Shown here piece by piece: positions 42,477 to 54,102 of a stretch of DNA of 64,000 bases. The notes below the pieces were generated by a model. The model did no database searches. It was not told where the DNA came from and saw nothing but the letters and a program-made list of their open reading frames with translations. Numbering within the stretch: position 1 is the first letter of the stretch; each line of letters opens with the position of its first letter. Position numbers and translations under genes: made by a program. The stretch is from positions 186,001 to 250,000 of the forward strand of contig CAVUMI010000006.1 in assembly GCA_963742585.1 (NCBI GenBank). The letters run 5' to 3'. The stretch comes from JACDEA01 sp963742585 (GTDB lineage Bacteria > Actinomycetota > Acidimicrobiia > Acidimicrobiales > JACDEA01).

Positions 42477-43379
42477 CTAGCGCTTCGCGCCCGCTCCGGA
42501 TACCTCGTCTTCGGAGGGACACTTGAGGACCTTCTCGCACGCGGTGCGGATGGTGGGCGCAAAGAACACGTCTTCGGTTACGAAGCCGAGATTGCCGGTG
42601 TAGACGCGTGACGCGATCCCCAGCACCTCGCCCTTGGAGTTGAGGAGGGGCCCGCCTTGGAACGACGGTCCGATGGCTGCGTCGTGCTGTACGCCGGCCG
42701 AGGAGACGTCCGCCACGAAACCTTGACTGATGGCGCCGCCCGAGGCGCCGAGTCCGGACAGCGCAAAGATGCGATCGCCGGTCTTCAGCGCCGGCGATCG
42801 CGGGGCGAACGACAAGCGCGGCACGTTCCCCTTCTGGAGGATGATCAGTGCGAGGTCCTTCTCCTCGTGCCAGGTCCAGAGCGTGGCTTTGACCGGCTGG
42901 TCGCCTTGACGAACCGTGATGGCCGGCCCGGGTTGATGGCTCGCGGCGCGGACTGTCGTGTACGACGTGAGAAGGAGCGTCTGGTTGGCGTCGGAGGCAA
43001 CGACGAAGCCGGTGCCAACGGTCGCCGCGCCCGCCTCGTCCAGGCTCGATACGAAGAAGAGCGAGCCACGGACCTTCGTGATGAGATCCTCGAGCGTGTC
43101 GCCCGCGGCCTGGATGCGCTGCAGCGGTTCGAGTTCCTTCTGGATCTGGTCCTTAGCGTCGGCGCCGGCCTTCTGGATTGTCTTGATCGCGTTCCGGAAA
43201 TTGGTGTCGAAGTTGGTGGTGAGCGAGTTGACCTTCTCTTCAGTGCGGTCCTTCCGGAATTGGTAGTACGAGAAGAGAACCGCTCCGCTGAAGGCCGCCC
43301 CGACACTGAACGCCAAGACGATCACGGCCATGCCCAATGCGCTCTGCGGCATGAGCCGTTCTCGCCATTCGCTGACCAT
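42477..43379 (-). CDS. Membrane-anchored trypsin-fold pseudoprotease
   Basis: 300 residues. One membrane helix (about 16-38), a coiled-coil-like stretch (about 45-100), then a trypsin/HtrA-type fold. The catalytic residues are altered: the His position reads LLTSYTTV where LTNAHVV is usual, and the Ser position reads IGPSFQGGPLLN where GNSGGPL is usual. The Asp region EEKDLALIIL is kept. So two of three triad residues are missing while the fold is preserved. It may bind peptide without cleaving it. The position next to a class A PBP recalls the periplasmic MarP/HtrA-like neighbours of other actinobacteria. Confidence 0.8.
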   Translation of the reverse strand: MVSEWRERLMPQSALGMAVIVLAFSVGAAFSGAVLFSYYQFRKDRTEEKVNSLTTNFDTNFRNAIKTIQKAGADAKDQIQKELEPLQRIQAAGDTLEDLITKVRGSLFFVSSLDEAGAATVGTGFVVASDANQTLLLTSYTTVRAASHQPGPAITVRQGDQPVKATLWTWHEEKDLALIILQKGNVPRLSFAPRSPALKTGDRIFALSGLGASGGAISQGFVADVSSAGVQHDAAIGPSFQGGPLLNSKGEVLGIASRVYTGNLGFVTEDVFFAPTIRTACEKVLKCPSEDEVSGAGAKR

Positions 43380-43388
43380 TGGCCGGAA

Positions 43389-43408
43389 ACCCTATGCCAG
43401 CCCGACTT
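43389..43408 (-). promoter_or_regulatory. Promoter of the pseudoprotease gene containing the shared 17-nt element
   Basis: Minus strand AAGTCGGGCTGGCATAG (43408-43392) runs into TAGGGT, which ends 9 nt before the ATG at 43379. Confidence 0.5.
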
Positions 43409-43424
43409 CTGGACAGTCGTCGCG

Positions 43425-45642
43425 CTAAGGGAAAAAGAAGTTGGTGGTTGGGGGGCCGCCGAAGTCGGGCTGCGTTGTGCTGGTGGTCGCCGGTGGTTGC
43501 GCGATCGGTGCGGCGGGCCCGATCTCGTAGGGGCCGCCGTCGCCCGCGTCGAGCAGACGCCGCCGGTCGCCGGGATCGAAACCGCCCCGGGCCTCGCGGT
43601 CGAGCGCGTCGGTGATTGCACGGATCGGTGCCGGCTGGCTGAAGTCGGTGACCGGCACGTCCTTGAGCGCGACGCTCATGAACGCCTTCCACGTTGACGC
43701 CGGGATGGTTCCACCGAACACCCGGCCGACCCCCCGGATGTTGCGCAACGGCGTGCTGTTGTTGTTGGCGTAACCCATCCACACCGCGGTCGAGAGGGTC
43801 GGGGTGTACCCGACGAACCAGGCATTGGTGTAGTTCTCGCCGGTACCGGTCTTGCCGGCCGCCGGTCGGCCGATGTTGGCGCCGGTGCCGGTGCCGCTGC
43901 TGATCACCGTGCGCAACGCCGCGGTGACGTTGTCGGCGACCACGTCGCTGATGGCCCGCTTCGGCTCTCGGCCCCGGTTGTCTTCGAGCACCTTGCCGGT
44001 GGCGTCGACCACCTTGACGATGGGCGTCGGCGGCTGGCGCTGGCCTCGCGCCGCGAATACGCCGTACGCCGACGCCATATCGAGCGGCGAAGTCTCGAGG
44101 ATGCCGAGCGTGTACTGCAGGCCGGGCGAGCCGTGTTGCCGCGGCGAATACCACGCGTTGGTGATCCCGAGGGTCTTGGCCATCTCGGCCACGTTCTTGA
44201 CGCCGACATCTTTGATGAGTTGCGCATACACGGTGTTGATCGAGTGAGTGGTGGCCGACGTGAGAGTGGCCGAGCCGCCGCCCTCGCCCTCGTTGTTGCT
44301 GATCGTGCACTCTTTGCCCTTGCAGTTGGGCTGGGTGTACTTCGATGGCGCGGGATATACCTTCGTCGGCGGGTAGCCCTTCTCGAATGCGGCGGCCAGG
44401 GTGAACGGCTTCCACGCCGAGCCGGTCTGACGGCCGGTCCCGCCGCTGGGCGGCGTCGCCGTTTCGTCATCCCAGCACGTGGGCTCCACCTCGACTCTCT
44501 GTTCCGCGAGCTTCTTGTTGGGGCACGCGCCCAGCGCGAGGTTCACCTGTGCGAAGGGGCCGTTGTAGAAATCCCGCCCGCCAACCAATGCCTTCACGAA
44601 CCCCGTAGGTGGCTCGACGGCGGCCAGCCCCATCTCCAGCGGATCACTGGTGCCCTTGAGGCTGTCATTGACCGCCTTCTCCGCCGCTAGCTGCACCGCG
44701 GGGTCGAGCGAGGTCTGGATTCGCAGGCCGCCCCTGGTCACCCGCTCCTCGGTGTAGCGCGCGCTCAGATACTTCTTCACGTAGTCGACGAAATACGGGA
44801 ACTTCGTCTGCTGCTGTTGCGGCGGGTACACCAGCGTGGCTGGACCGGGCGGCTTGCCCCCGACCGTCAGCCAGACGTGCTGTGAGACGGCCTCGTCGTG
44901 CGCGGCCTGCGTGATCACCTTCTGGCTCAGCATCTGGCCGAGGACCCGTATCCGGCGCGCGTCGGAGCCGGTGGGATTGCCGCGCGGGTGATACAAGCTG
45001 GGCGCAGGGATGATGCCAACGAGCAGGGCGGCCTCCGACAGCGTCAACCGCGAGACGGGCTTGCGGAAGTAGGTCTCGGCGGCGGCGCCGACGCCGTACG
45101 CGCCCTCGCCGAAGTAGATCGACGAGAGGTAGCGGAACAGGATCTCTTCTTTGCTGTATTGCCGGCTGCGCTCGAGTTGGCTGGCCAGGATCGCTTCGCG
45201 GAACTTCCGCGTGACGGTTCGCTCCTTGCCGACGCCCTTCACCGAGTTCTTCACGTACTGCTGCGTGATGGTCGAGCCGCCTTGCGAGATGCTCTGCCCG
45301 CGGAGGTCGGCGACCAGTGCGCGCAGCGTGCCGCGGATATCGACACCACTGTGGTTGTAGAAGTTGCGGTCCTCCGACGCGACCACCGCCTGCTTCAGGA
45401 CCGACGGGATGTCCGAGCGCCGGACCGGGATGCTCTGCTCGAACTCACGGAATACGCCGATCTCATCGCCATTGATGTCATAGACGTGGCTGATCTGGCT
45501 CTCGATGCCGGCCACGAGGGTTGGAGCTGTGGCCGGCAGCGGCAATAGCAGGAACGATCCCAGCACCGTGCCGGCGACCGCGAACAGGAACGGTCACCGC
45601 GGAGACAAGGAGCGCAATTACCGCGCGTGAGAACCGGCGCAT
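43425..45642 (-). CDS. Class A penicillin-binding protein (glycosyltransferase/transpeptidase), one frameshift
   Basis: About 738 codons. ATG at 45642 begins MRRFSRAVIALLVSAVT; after an extra base near 45590 the membrane helix continues as FLFAVAGTVLGSFLLL. The glycosyltransferase domain shows VVASEDRNFYNHSGVD and GGSTITQQYVKN. The transpeptidase shows SxxK in TGSAWKPF, SxN in THSINTVY and KTG in AAGKTGTGENYTNAWF. The tail is Pro/Thr-rich. It polymerises and cross-links peptidoglycan outside the membrane. It resembles PonA-type enzymes. It is divergent from selA. Confidence 0.9.
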
Positions 45643-45671
45643 CGGCCAGCCAGCATCGCGCGGCCCCGTCC

Positions 45672-45677
45672 TACGCT
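45672..45677 (+). promoter_or_regulatory. TANNNT -10 element of selA (leaderless type)
   Basis: TACGCT ends 6 nt before the GTG at 45684. Confidence 0.45.
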
Positions 45678-45683
45678 GGCGTC

Positions 45684-46912
<1,229 letters not shown>

Positions 46913-46925
<13 letters not shown>

Positions 46926-48649
46926 CGACCGCGGGGCACGTCGACCACGGCAAGTCCACCTTGGTCGAGGCCTTGACCGGCATCGACCCCGACCGCTGGG
47001 CCGAAGAAAAGGCGCGGGGACTCACCATCGACCTCGGCTTCGCCTGGTGCACGCTGCCTCGCGCCGGCGAGATCGCTTTCGTCGACGTTCCCGGTCACGT
47101 CCGCTTCATCAGCAACATGCTGGCCGGCGTCGGCGCCCTCGACGCCTGCTTGTTCGTCGTCGCCGCGACCGAGGGTTGGAAGCCCCAGTCCGAGGAGCAC
47201 CTGCGCATCCTCGACCTTCTGGGGATCACCACCGGCGTCGTGGCCGTCACGATGGCGTCTCGCGTCGACCGCAACGCGCTGGAGCTGGTTCAGCTCGCGG
47301 TCGTCGACCGCGTCGCCGGCACATTCCTCGAGGGTGCGGAGATCGTCGCGGTCGACGCGCCCGCCGGCATCGGCCTCGACGCAGTGGTGACCGCCCTCGA
47401 CGACGCCCTGACGACGGCGCCGGCGGGCGCCGGCGACGACAACGACCGACCACGCCTGTGGGTGGATCGCGCGTTCGCGGCGCGGGGGGCGGGCACGGTT
47501 GTGACCGGGACGCTCATCGGCGGCCACCTGGCCGTCGACGACGAGCTGGTGCTCGAACCCGATGGCCATCACGTGCGCGTGCGAGGCCTGCAGAGTCACA
47601 AGCGGACTCATGACCGTCTCGGCCCCGGCCGGCGCGTCGCGGTCAACGTGACCGGCGTCACGCATACCGAGGTCGCACACGGCCACACGCTGGTGCGGCC
47701 CGACCAGTGGGCGCGGGCCACGACCATCGACTGCTCGCTGTCCACCCTTCCCGCCCTCGACCACGACGTCTCGCGGCGCGGTGCCTTCCAAGCCCACATC
47801 GGGGCCGGCCAGCACGCGGTGCGCGTGCGTCTGCTCGAGGGCGACCGGCTCGCTCCGGGAGCGACGGGAACCGCTCGCCTTCACCTGCCCGCGCCACTCC
47901 CGTTGGTATGCGGCGACCGCTACGTCCTACGGGAGAGCGGCCGGGGCGAGACGGTCGGTGGTGGGACAGTGCTCGACGTGAACCCGGTGCTCCCGGCGGC
48001 ACGGGCCCGCCCCGATGGCTCCATCGAACGGATCATCGCCGAGCGGGGCTGGATGACGACGGTCGAGGTGGAGCAGCTCACCGGAGCGCGTCGTGCGCCG
48101 ACCGTCGGCCGGTGGATCGCCGCGCCGGCCGCGGTGTCCGCCGTGGCCGATCACCTACGCGCCGTGCTGGTCGACGGCGCGCTCGACGTCGCCACGCTCG
48201 ACGAACGGCAGGTCGCGGTCCTGGCCACCCTCGCCGACGTGGTGATGGAGCACGGCTGGGCGCGCTTGGACACCGCGCCGCCGGTGGACTGGGCGGCGCA
48301 CCCGTATCTCGCCGCGCTGGCCGACGCCCCGTTCGCGCCGCCGGAGCCCACCGACGTCGACCGACGTGAGCTGCGCGAGCTGATCCGGCAGGGCTTGGTA
48401 GTCGAACGGGATGGCAGCTACTTCGCGGCCAGCGCCATCGCTGAGGCGGAGCGCCGCATCGCCGAGCTGCTCGCCGTGTCTCCTGACGGCGTCACTGTCG
48501 CGACGGTGCGCGATGCGCTCGGCACCAGCCGAAAGCACGTCCTGCCCTTACTGACCCACCTCGACGCCACGGGCGTGACCCGCCGGCGGGGCGACCTACG
48601 AGTCGCCGGTCCCCGCCTTCGTACCGCGCCTGCCGGCTCCGGAGGCTGA
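46913..48649 (+). CDS. selB: Selenocysteine-specific elongation factor
   Basis: 578 residues from a GTG at 46913 that overlaps the end of selA; GGGGGAG lies just upstream. EF-Tu-like GTPase: GHVDHGKSTLVEAL, FVDVPGHVRF, then domain 2/3 beta barrels (GAGTVVTGTLIGGHLAV). The C-terminal third has winged-helix repeats (ELRELIRQGLVV, VATVRDALGTSRKHVLPLL) that bind the SECIS hairpin. It delivers selenocysteinyl-tRNA to recoded UGA. The 3' end overlaps a convergent hydrolase gene by 54 nt. Confidence 0.95.
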
Positions 48650-49537
48650 GCGGAGCGAACCCAACAGACGCGGCCGCTTAACCAGGCGCCGCCGGCGCGA
48701 GGCCGAGGCCATCGAGGCGTTCGTGGCTTCCATGTGCCGGGCCATCTGTGCCACCTCGATGTCATTGGTGATGACCTCGACGAACGCGTCCGGGTCTGCC
48801 AGCAGCCACGAGTGCGAGCCGGCAATGACCGAGCCTTCCTTGCCGATGGCCGAGCAGAGCGCGTCGAACGCCGTCTTCGGGATGATCTTGTCCTTGTCAC
48901 CCCAGAGCACGACGACCGGCAGCTCGTTCTCCTTGATCTGCTCGAGCTCTGGTGTCAGATCGGCGGTTCGGGCCAGGTTGGCGACCTTCCACATCGCCCG
49001 CGGGTTGCGGATCACGTTGGGCAACGCGTCCTCCAGCACTACGGGCAGTACCCGGCGCAGGGAGAACGGCGAGACGTCGCCCGGGAAATGGATGCCCCAA
49101 TCCCACAGCGGACGCCCGGCCATCGATCCACCGAGGGAATTGACGAGCACGAGATACCGCACGCGGGATGCGAAATCGTGCGCCAGCTTGATCGCCACGC
49201 CGCCGCCGAAACTGTGGCCGACCAGGAAGACTTGTTCGCGCACGCCGACTGCGTCGAGGAAGGCCGCAGCCCACCGGGCGTACCCCTCGAACGACAGCTC
49301 CTGGCCCGGAAGCTCAGCGGTACCGCCGAAGCCGGGCAGGGCGGGGGCGTAGACGCGGCACCCCAACTGAACCAGCCGCTTCAACGCCCGTTTGTACGCA
49401 TGCTGGCCGAGACCCCACCCGTGCAGGAACAGCACTGGGAGGCCTTCGCCGGCGACGCCGTAGAGCGCGGGCCGGCCGTCCACGATCGTCCGCGTCCAAA
49501 CCAGGTGGTCGGATGGCGGTGCTACCGCGCTTGCCAT
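48596..49537 (-). CDS. Alpha/beta hydrolase
   Basis: 313 residues. LPVLFLHGWGLGQH (oxyanion region), nucleophile elbow VGHSFGGGVAIKL, acid in VVLWGDKDKIIP and His in AGSHSWLLADP give a complete triad. The C-terminal 40 residues are basic and low complexity and overlap selB on the other strand, so the true end may be under weak constraint. Substrate unknown; the sequence resembles epoxide hydrolase/esterase-type members. Confidence 0.85.
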   Translation of the reverse strand: MASAVAPPSDHLVWTRTIVDGRPALYGVAGEGLPVLFLHGWGLGQHAYKRALKRLVQLGCRVYAPALPGFGGTAELPGQELSFEGYARWAAAFLDAVGVREQVFLVGHSFGGGVAIKLAHDFASRVRYLVLVNSLGGSMAGRPLWDWGIHFPGDVSPFSLRRVLPVVLEDALPNVIRNPRAMWKVANLARTADLTPELEQIKENELPVVVLWGDKDKIIPKTAFDALCSAIGKEGSVIAGSHSWLLADPDAFVEVITNDIEVAQMARHMEATNASMASASRRRRLVKRPRLLGSLRSASGAGRRGTKAGTGDS

Positions 49538-49603
49538 GGCAAGCAGAATCTAACCTCGCGCGAGACCGGTTAACCGTCAGTCACTTCGGAAATTTGGCCG
49601 GAT

Positions 49604-49882
49604 TCAGCCGAGGCGGCGGGTAAGAACCTGTTTGCGCTCTACCTCGTTGAGGCCGCCCCAGATGCCGTGGGGCTCACGAATGCGGATCGCGAATTCCAGA
49701 CACGGTTCCTTCACCGAGCAGATCTGGCAGATCGCCTTGGCCCGGGTCTCTCGTGCCTCTTTTTCGTCCTTGCGTTCAAAATGCGACGGCGGAAAGAAGT
49801 GGCTCGACTGGGGGCCACGACACGCGGCCTTGTCCTGCCAAAGCTCTTCCCCCCGGTCGGTTCCAATCCGCTGCACACTCAT
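49604..49882 (-). CDS. whiB: WhiB-family Fe-S transcription factor
   Basis: 92 residues. Four cluster cysteines are C21, C52, C55 and C61 (CxxC in ICQICSV), followed by GIWGGLNEVER and a basic tail KQVLTRRLG. These are the defining features of WhiB proteins, which bind a 4Fe-4S cluster and partner with the sigma factor. A GGGAGG site is upstream of the ATG at 49882. It stands alone, close to the nfeD/ArsA genes. In mycobacteria a WhiB gene also lies near paired ArsA-like ATPases, but assignment to a numbered WhiB is not attempted. Confidence 0.93.
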   Translation of the reverse strand: MSVQRIGTDRGEELWQDKAACRGPQSSHFFPPSHFERKDEKEARETRAKAICQICSVKEPCLEFAIRIREPHGIWGGLNEVERKQVLTRRLG

Positions 49883-49996
49883 TGCGCCTCCCGCTTCCGG
49901 CCGGTCACCCTACGCCCTGTGGATGGCGTGTACAAGGGGTGAATTTCCCTGTGGAAAGACGCCTGACCTGCAGTTTCGTGGTTTTTATGACCACTC

Positions 49997-51164
49997 TCAG
50001 TGGGAATAATCGCGTGCGCCGCCACTCTCCGGCTCAACTTCCAGAACGAGCCCGTCGATTCCCACAACCCTCAAGGGGTCGCCGGCCGCCAGTGGGGTGG
50101 CCCGATTCGTGCGCGCCCGCCACGGCGCGCCCCGTACCTCGACGGTGCCATCGGGGTCGATCGCGGAGGTAGCGATACCCGCCTCGCCCATCATCGACTC
50201 CCGCCCGATCGTCGGCGTCGAGAAGCGCGCCCTCATCACCGCAGGCATGGCCGCGCCCACGAACAACGCCGTCGCGGCGAGCATGACCACGACCACGATC
50301 AGCGGCACCGTCATGCCTGCGTAAAGCGTGAGGCTGCCGCCGACGAGCGCGGCCGATCCGATGATGCTCCAGGCACGGGGGGCGCCGGCCTGCAGGTCGA
50401 TGCTCAGGCCGAGTATCCCGAAGGCAAGGAGCGCCAGCCCGCCGGGCCGGGTGGGCAGGACCCCGAAGCCGTACGCAGACAGGCCGATTCCCAGGATGCC
50501 GGCCGCGCCGGCCAGGCCGATCCCGACGCTGAAGAACTCGAACAGCAACAGGAGCATCCCGGCGATCACCAGGAAGTACGGCACGGTCGGGTTCGCGGTG
50601 GCATGAAGGAGGCGACTGACCAGCGGCGGCTTGGCGAAGAGCACAGGTACGGACGGCTGGCGCTGCGAGGGACGCCCCTCACGACGGATGACCTTGGAAG
50701 GCGCCTCCATGGCGTCGACGAGGAAGTCGCCCAGCGTGGGCGCGCGGTTCACGGTCTGGAGCGCCTTGATGTCGTCCCAGGACTGGCCTGAGGGACCCTC
50801 AACCTTGGCCCCCGGCGCGATACCTCGGATCGGCGCGGCCATGAGAAGAGCGAACGCCTGCCCGCGAGCGCGGCCGGCGCGCGCCGGGCCGACCCAGACG
50901 CCAACTTTGGTACGCGCGTTGGCTATCTCGGCCACCAGCCGGTTGAGCCGGTCGGCCGATAGCACGCCCCGGGTGCTGTTGATTTGGATGACGACGTCGC
51001 CCTGCGCCTTGATCAGTGTGTCGTGCACGAAGTCGGCCATGATCGGGTCGAGCGTGCCGTCGACCTGGATAAGGGAGACCGCCGACGTCGTGGCCGTGGC
51101 CGCCGGCGCGGCCGACGAGCGCGACTGTCGCGAGCATGACGAGGGCGATGAGTAATCTGCGCAT
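49997..51164 (-). CDS. NfeD-family membrane protein, one frameshift
   Basis: About 389 codons. The ATG at 51164 begins the signal peptide MRRLLIALVMLATVALVGRA. The frame then shifts by +1 near 51105 to TSAVSLIQVDGTLDPIMADF. The mature N-terminal part resembles a ClpP-like serine protease-related domain of NfeD (VVIQINSTRGVLSADRL, IRGIAPGAKVEG). Three to four membrane helices follow at about residues 205-320. A C-terminal OB-fold (MMGEAGIATSAIDPDGTVEV) closes the protein. It is typical of NfeD1b-like proteins linked to membrane quality control. It is head-to-head with the first ArsA-like gene, only 3 nt apart. Confidence 0.8.
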
Positions 51165-51167
51165 GAA

Positions 51168-52104
51168 GTGGATCCGGCCCGGTTCTGCACCCAAGCCAGG
51201 GTGATCATCGTCGCCGGGAAGGGCGGCGTCGGCAAAACGACGGTCAGCGCGGCGCTTGCCCGCATGGCGGCGCGGGCCGGCCTCGAAGCCCTGATCGTCG
51301 AGATCGAGGGCAAGAGCGGCCTCGGCGCCGCCTTCGGACGGGCCACACCGCTCGACTACCACGAGGTCGTCGTGGCCGACGGTGTGCGGGCCCGCACGCT
51401 GACCCCCGACGAGGCGCTCGTTGAGTACCTCGAGGACCACGGTATGCGGCGGATCTCCAAGCGCTTGCTCTCCTCGGGCGTGATCGATGTGGTGGCCACC
51501 GCCGCCCCCGGCATCAAGGACATCCTCGTGCTGGGCAAGGTCAAGCAGCTGGAACGTGAGGGTATTGCCGACGTCATCGTGGTCGATGCGCCGGCCGCCG
51601 GTCATGCGGTCACATTCCTCGCCAGCGCTCACGGCCTGCTCGACGCCGTCCAGGTCGGCCCGATCCGCTCGCAGGCGCAGGACGTGATCGACCTGCTCAC
51701 CGACTCCGGCGCGCTGCGAGGTGCTGCTGGTCACGCTGCCCGAGGAGACGCCGGTCAACGAGGTGGTCGAGACCGCGTTTCGTCTCGAGGACCGGGTAGG
51801 GGTCAGCCTGGCCGGTGTCGTGGTCAACGGCATGTACAGCCACATCAGCGGCCTCGACGTCGACCCCGAAGCCGCTGCCAGCGCCGCCGACGTTCACCTG
51901 CGGCCGCACGAGGCCGACGCGCTGCGCGACGCCGCGGCGTTCCGGCAGCGGCGCCAGGCTCTGCAGGCCGAGCAGGCCGAGCGACTGGCCAAGGCCCTTC
52001 CGCTCCCGCAATTGTCACTGCCGTTCCTCTTCACCAACGAGATCGGTCCGACGGAGATCGACACGCTGGCCGACGCGCTGGCCGCCAGCGTTGAGGCGAT
52101 GTGA
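51168..52104 (+). CDS. ArsA-like P-loop ATPase 1, one frameshift
   Basis: About 312 codons, beginning VDPARFCTQARVIIVAGKGG, with Walker A GKGGVGKTT near residue 20. The region IVVDAPAAGHAVTFLASAHG (switch-like) is present. A +1 break near 51715 shifts to EVLLVTLPEETPVNEVVETA, and the true frame ends at the TGA 52102. It belongs to the ArsA/GET3-like anion ATPase family. It is paired with a second ATPase 4 nt downstream, as in mycobacteria (Rv3679/Rv3680 type). The cargo is unknown. Confidence 0.82.
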
Positions 52105-52108
52105 TCCG

Positions 52109-53189
52109 GTGAGCCTCGTACCGCTCGTCGCCGAGAAGGCCATCGTCGTGTGCTGCGGCTCGGGCGGCGTGGGCAAGACCACGACCGCGGCGGCCATCGC
52201 CGTCGAGGGCGCGCGGCGCGGCCGCCGCGCGTGCGTCGTGACGATCGACCCGGCCAAGCGGTTGGCCGACGCGCTCGGGCCTCGAGTCGCTCACCAACAC
52301 CGCGGGCCGCATCGAGGTCGATCCTTCGTGGCCGGGCGAGCTGTGGGCGCTGATGCTCGATACGAAGTCGACGTTCGACGCGCTGATCGCCCGATACGCC
52401 GGCGCGCCCGACCAGGCCGATCGCATTCTCAACAACCGCATGTACCGCAACATCGCCGGCGCGCTCTCGGGCACGCAGGAGTACATGGCGATGGAGAAGC
52501 TGTTCGAGCTGCACGACGAGGGCCGCTTCGACCTGATCGTCATCGACACGCCGCCGACGCGCAACGCGCTCGACTTCCTCGACGCGCCGCGCCGGCTCAC
52601 GCGTTTCCTCGACAACCGGTTGTTCCGCATCGTCGTCATGCCGACGCGCGCCTACCTCAAGGCGGTGAGCGTCGCCACGCAGGCGTTCCTCCGCACCATT
52701 TCGCGCGTCGTCGGCAATCAGGTCGTCGGTGACGCGATCGCGTTCTTCCAGGCGTTCGAGGGTATGGAGGAGGGGTTCCGCAACCGCGCCCAAGCGGTGC
52801 TCGAGCTGCTTTCCGATGACGACACCGCGTTCGTACTCGTCGCGTCGCCGCGGCGCGACGCGGTCGACGAGGCCGCGTACTTCGCCGGTCGCCTCGAGGA
52901 GTCCGGCATCAACGTGGACGCGCTGGTCGTCAATCGCGTGCATCCGCAGTTCGAAGTCGAGCGGTCCGGCGCACGCGAGCGGGCCCGCACGCTGGCGGGC
53001 ACGCCACTAGAGCCGCTCTACGCCAACCTGGCCGACTTCGCCGAGATCGCTGAGCGCGAGGAGACCTACTACGGCGATCTCACCGCCCGGCTCGATCGGG
53101 CCGCGGTGGCCAAGGTCCCGTTCCTGGCCGATGACGTGCACGACCTCGACGGGCTTGTCACGGTGGCCGACGAACTTTTCTCCGGTTAG
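52109..53189 (+). CDS. ArsA-like P-loop ATPase 2, one frameshift
   Basis: About 359 codons from a GTG at 52109. Walker A region is CCGSGGVGKTTTAAAIAVEG. A +1 break near 52280 (an extra C after GGG) moves to LESLTNTAGRIEVDPSWPG and then LWALMLDTKSTFDALIARYA. The Asp/switch region IVIDTPPTRNALDFLDAPRR and the C-terminal DVHDLDGLVTVADEL are intact. The family is the same as its upstream partner but it is not a duplicate of it. The 3' end overlaps the STAS gene by 4 nt, convergent. Confidence 0.82.
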
Positions 53190-53560
53190 TTCGCCGACGT
53201 CGCCGCTTCGAGCGCGGCGGCCGCTTCCTCGACCGTCTCGGTGACGGTCACGATGCGGTCGAACCCGGTGGTGCGCAGAAGTCGGGTCAAGGTCGGCCGG
53301 TTGCAGCACACCGCGACGTCGCCGCCCAGTTCACGGGCGCGACGAATGCCGCCGATCAGCGCGCCGAGGCCGGCGGAGTCGACGAATGGCACCGACGACA
53401 TGTCGATGACCAGGCGCTTCTTGTTGACGAGATCGGCCAAGGCCTGGCGGAACTGGCTCACGGTGAACGCGTCCAACTCGCCGACCGGCCGGCAGACGGT
53501 GTAGGCACCGTTCCCCCGGTCGATCTGTATGTCGAGCAACCTCGTCGCCTCCTGGCTCAT
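53186..53560 (-). CDS. STAS-domain anti-sigma factor antagonist
   Basis: 124 residues. ATG at 53560 follows GGGAAACGAG. SpoIIAA-like features: VGELDAFTVSQFRQALADLV, LVIDMSSVPFVDSAGLGALI with the phospho-acceptor Ser in DSAGLG, and a C-terminal helix. It probably releases a sigma factor by binding an anti-sigma kinase that is not in this window. It sits beside a divergent receiver protein, suggesting a shared signalling theme only. Confidence 0.88.
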   Translation of the reverse strand: MSQEATRLLDIQIDRGNGAYTVCRPVGELDAFTVSQFRQALADLVNKKRLVIDMSSVPFVDSAGLGALIGGIRRARELGGDVAVCCNRPTLTRLLRTTGFDRIVTVTETVEEAAAALEAATSAN

Positions 53561-53646
53561 CTCGTTTCCCGGGCCGACGGGCCGAGGTGCATCGGGCCGG
53601 CCGATGGCCGGCAACGACCAGGATGCTACCCACGCCAACCGACGGC

Positions 53647-53652
53647 TACCCT
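53647..53652 (+). promoter_or_regulatory. TANNNT -10 element of the receiver gene (leaderless type)
   Basis: TACCCT ends 7 nt before the GTG at 53660. Confidence 0.4.
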
Positions 53653-53659
53653 CGCCCTC

Positions 53660-54088
53660 GTGCCCGAGATTCTGGTTGCCACCGACGCTTCGTGGCTCCT
53701 CGAAGAGATCCACTCCGTGCTCTCGGAGCCGGCCACCACCGTGCGTGGTGTGAGCGAGGGCGTCGAGGTCACGCGGGCCGTGATCGAGCACGCCCCTGAC
53801 CTGGTAATCCTCGATCTCCAGATCGGCAATATGGGCGGAATGGCGACGTGCCTCGACCTGCGACTCGAGGAGAGCGCCGGCCGGCTTCCCAGGGTGCGGG
53901 TGCTCATGCTGCTCGATCGCCGGGCCGACGTTTTTCTCGCCCGGCGGTCCGATGTCGATGGCTGGTTGGTCAAGCCGGTGAGCCCGATCAAGCTGCGGAA
54001 GGCCGTGGGCGACCTGCTCGCGGGGCGCCCGTACCGGGACGATGCGTTCGTCCCCAACCCCGTTCTGGTCGCCGCACCGCCTGAGTAG
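53660..54088 (+). CDS. Single-domain response-regulator receiver protein
   Basis: 142 residues. The receiver fold begins VPEILVATDASWLLEEIHSV; phospho-acceptor Asp is in LVILDLQIGNMGG, with Lys in GWLVKPVSPIKLRK. The second acidic pair near the N-terminus is reduced to a single Asp, so phosphorylation is uncertain. No output domain is present; a short tail follows. It lies 100 nt from the divergent STAS gene and just before tRNA-Pro. Confidence 0.85.
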   Translation: MPEILVATDASWLLEEIHSVLSEPATTVRGVSEGVEVTRAVIEHAPDLVILDLQIGNMGGMATCLDLRLEESAGRLPRVRVLMLLDRRADVFLARRSDVDGWLVKPVSPIKLRKAVGDLLAGRPYRDDAFVPNPVLVAAPPE

Positions 54089-54102
54089 AGTTCATCCCCC
54101 AG

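Noticed and set aside
43459..43469. AAGTCGGGCTG on the plus strand inside the PBP gene as a third copy of the 17-nt element
   Set aside because: Only 11 nt match and it lies in coding sequence on the opposite strand.
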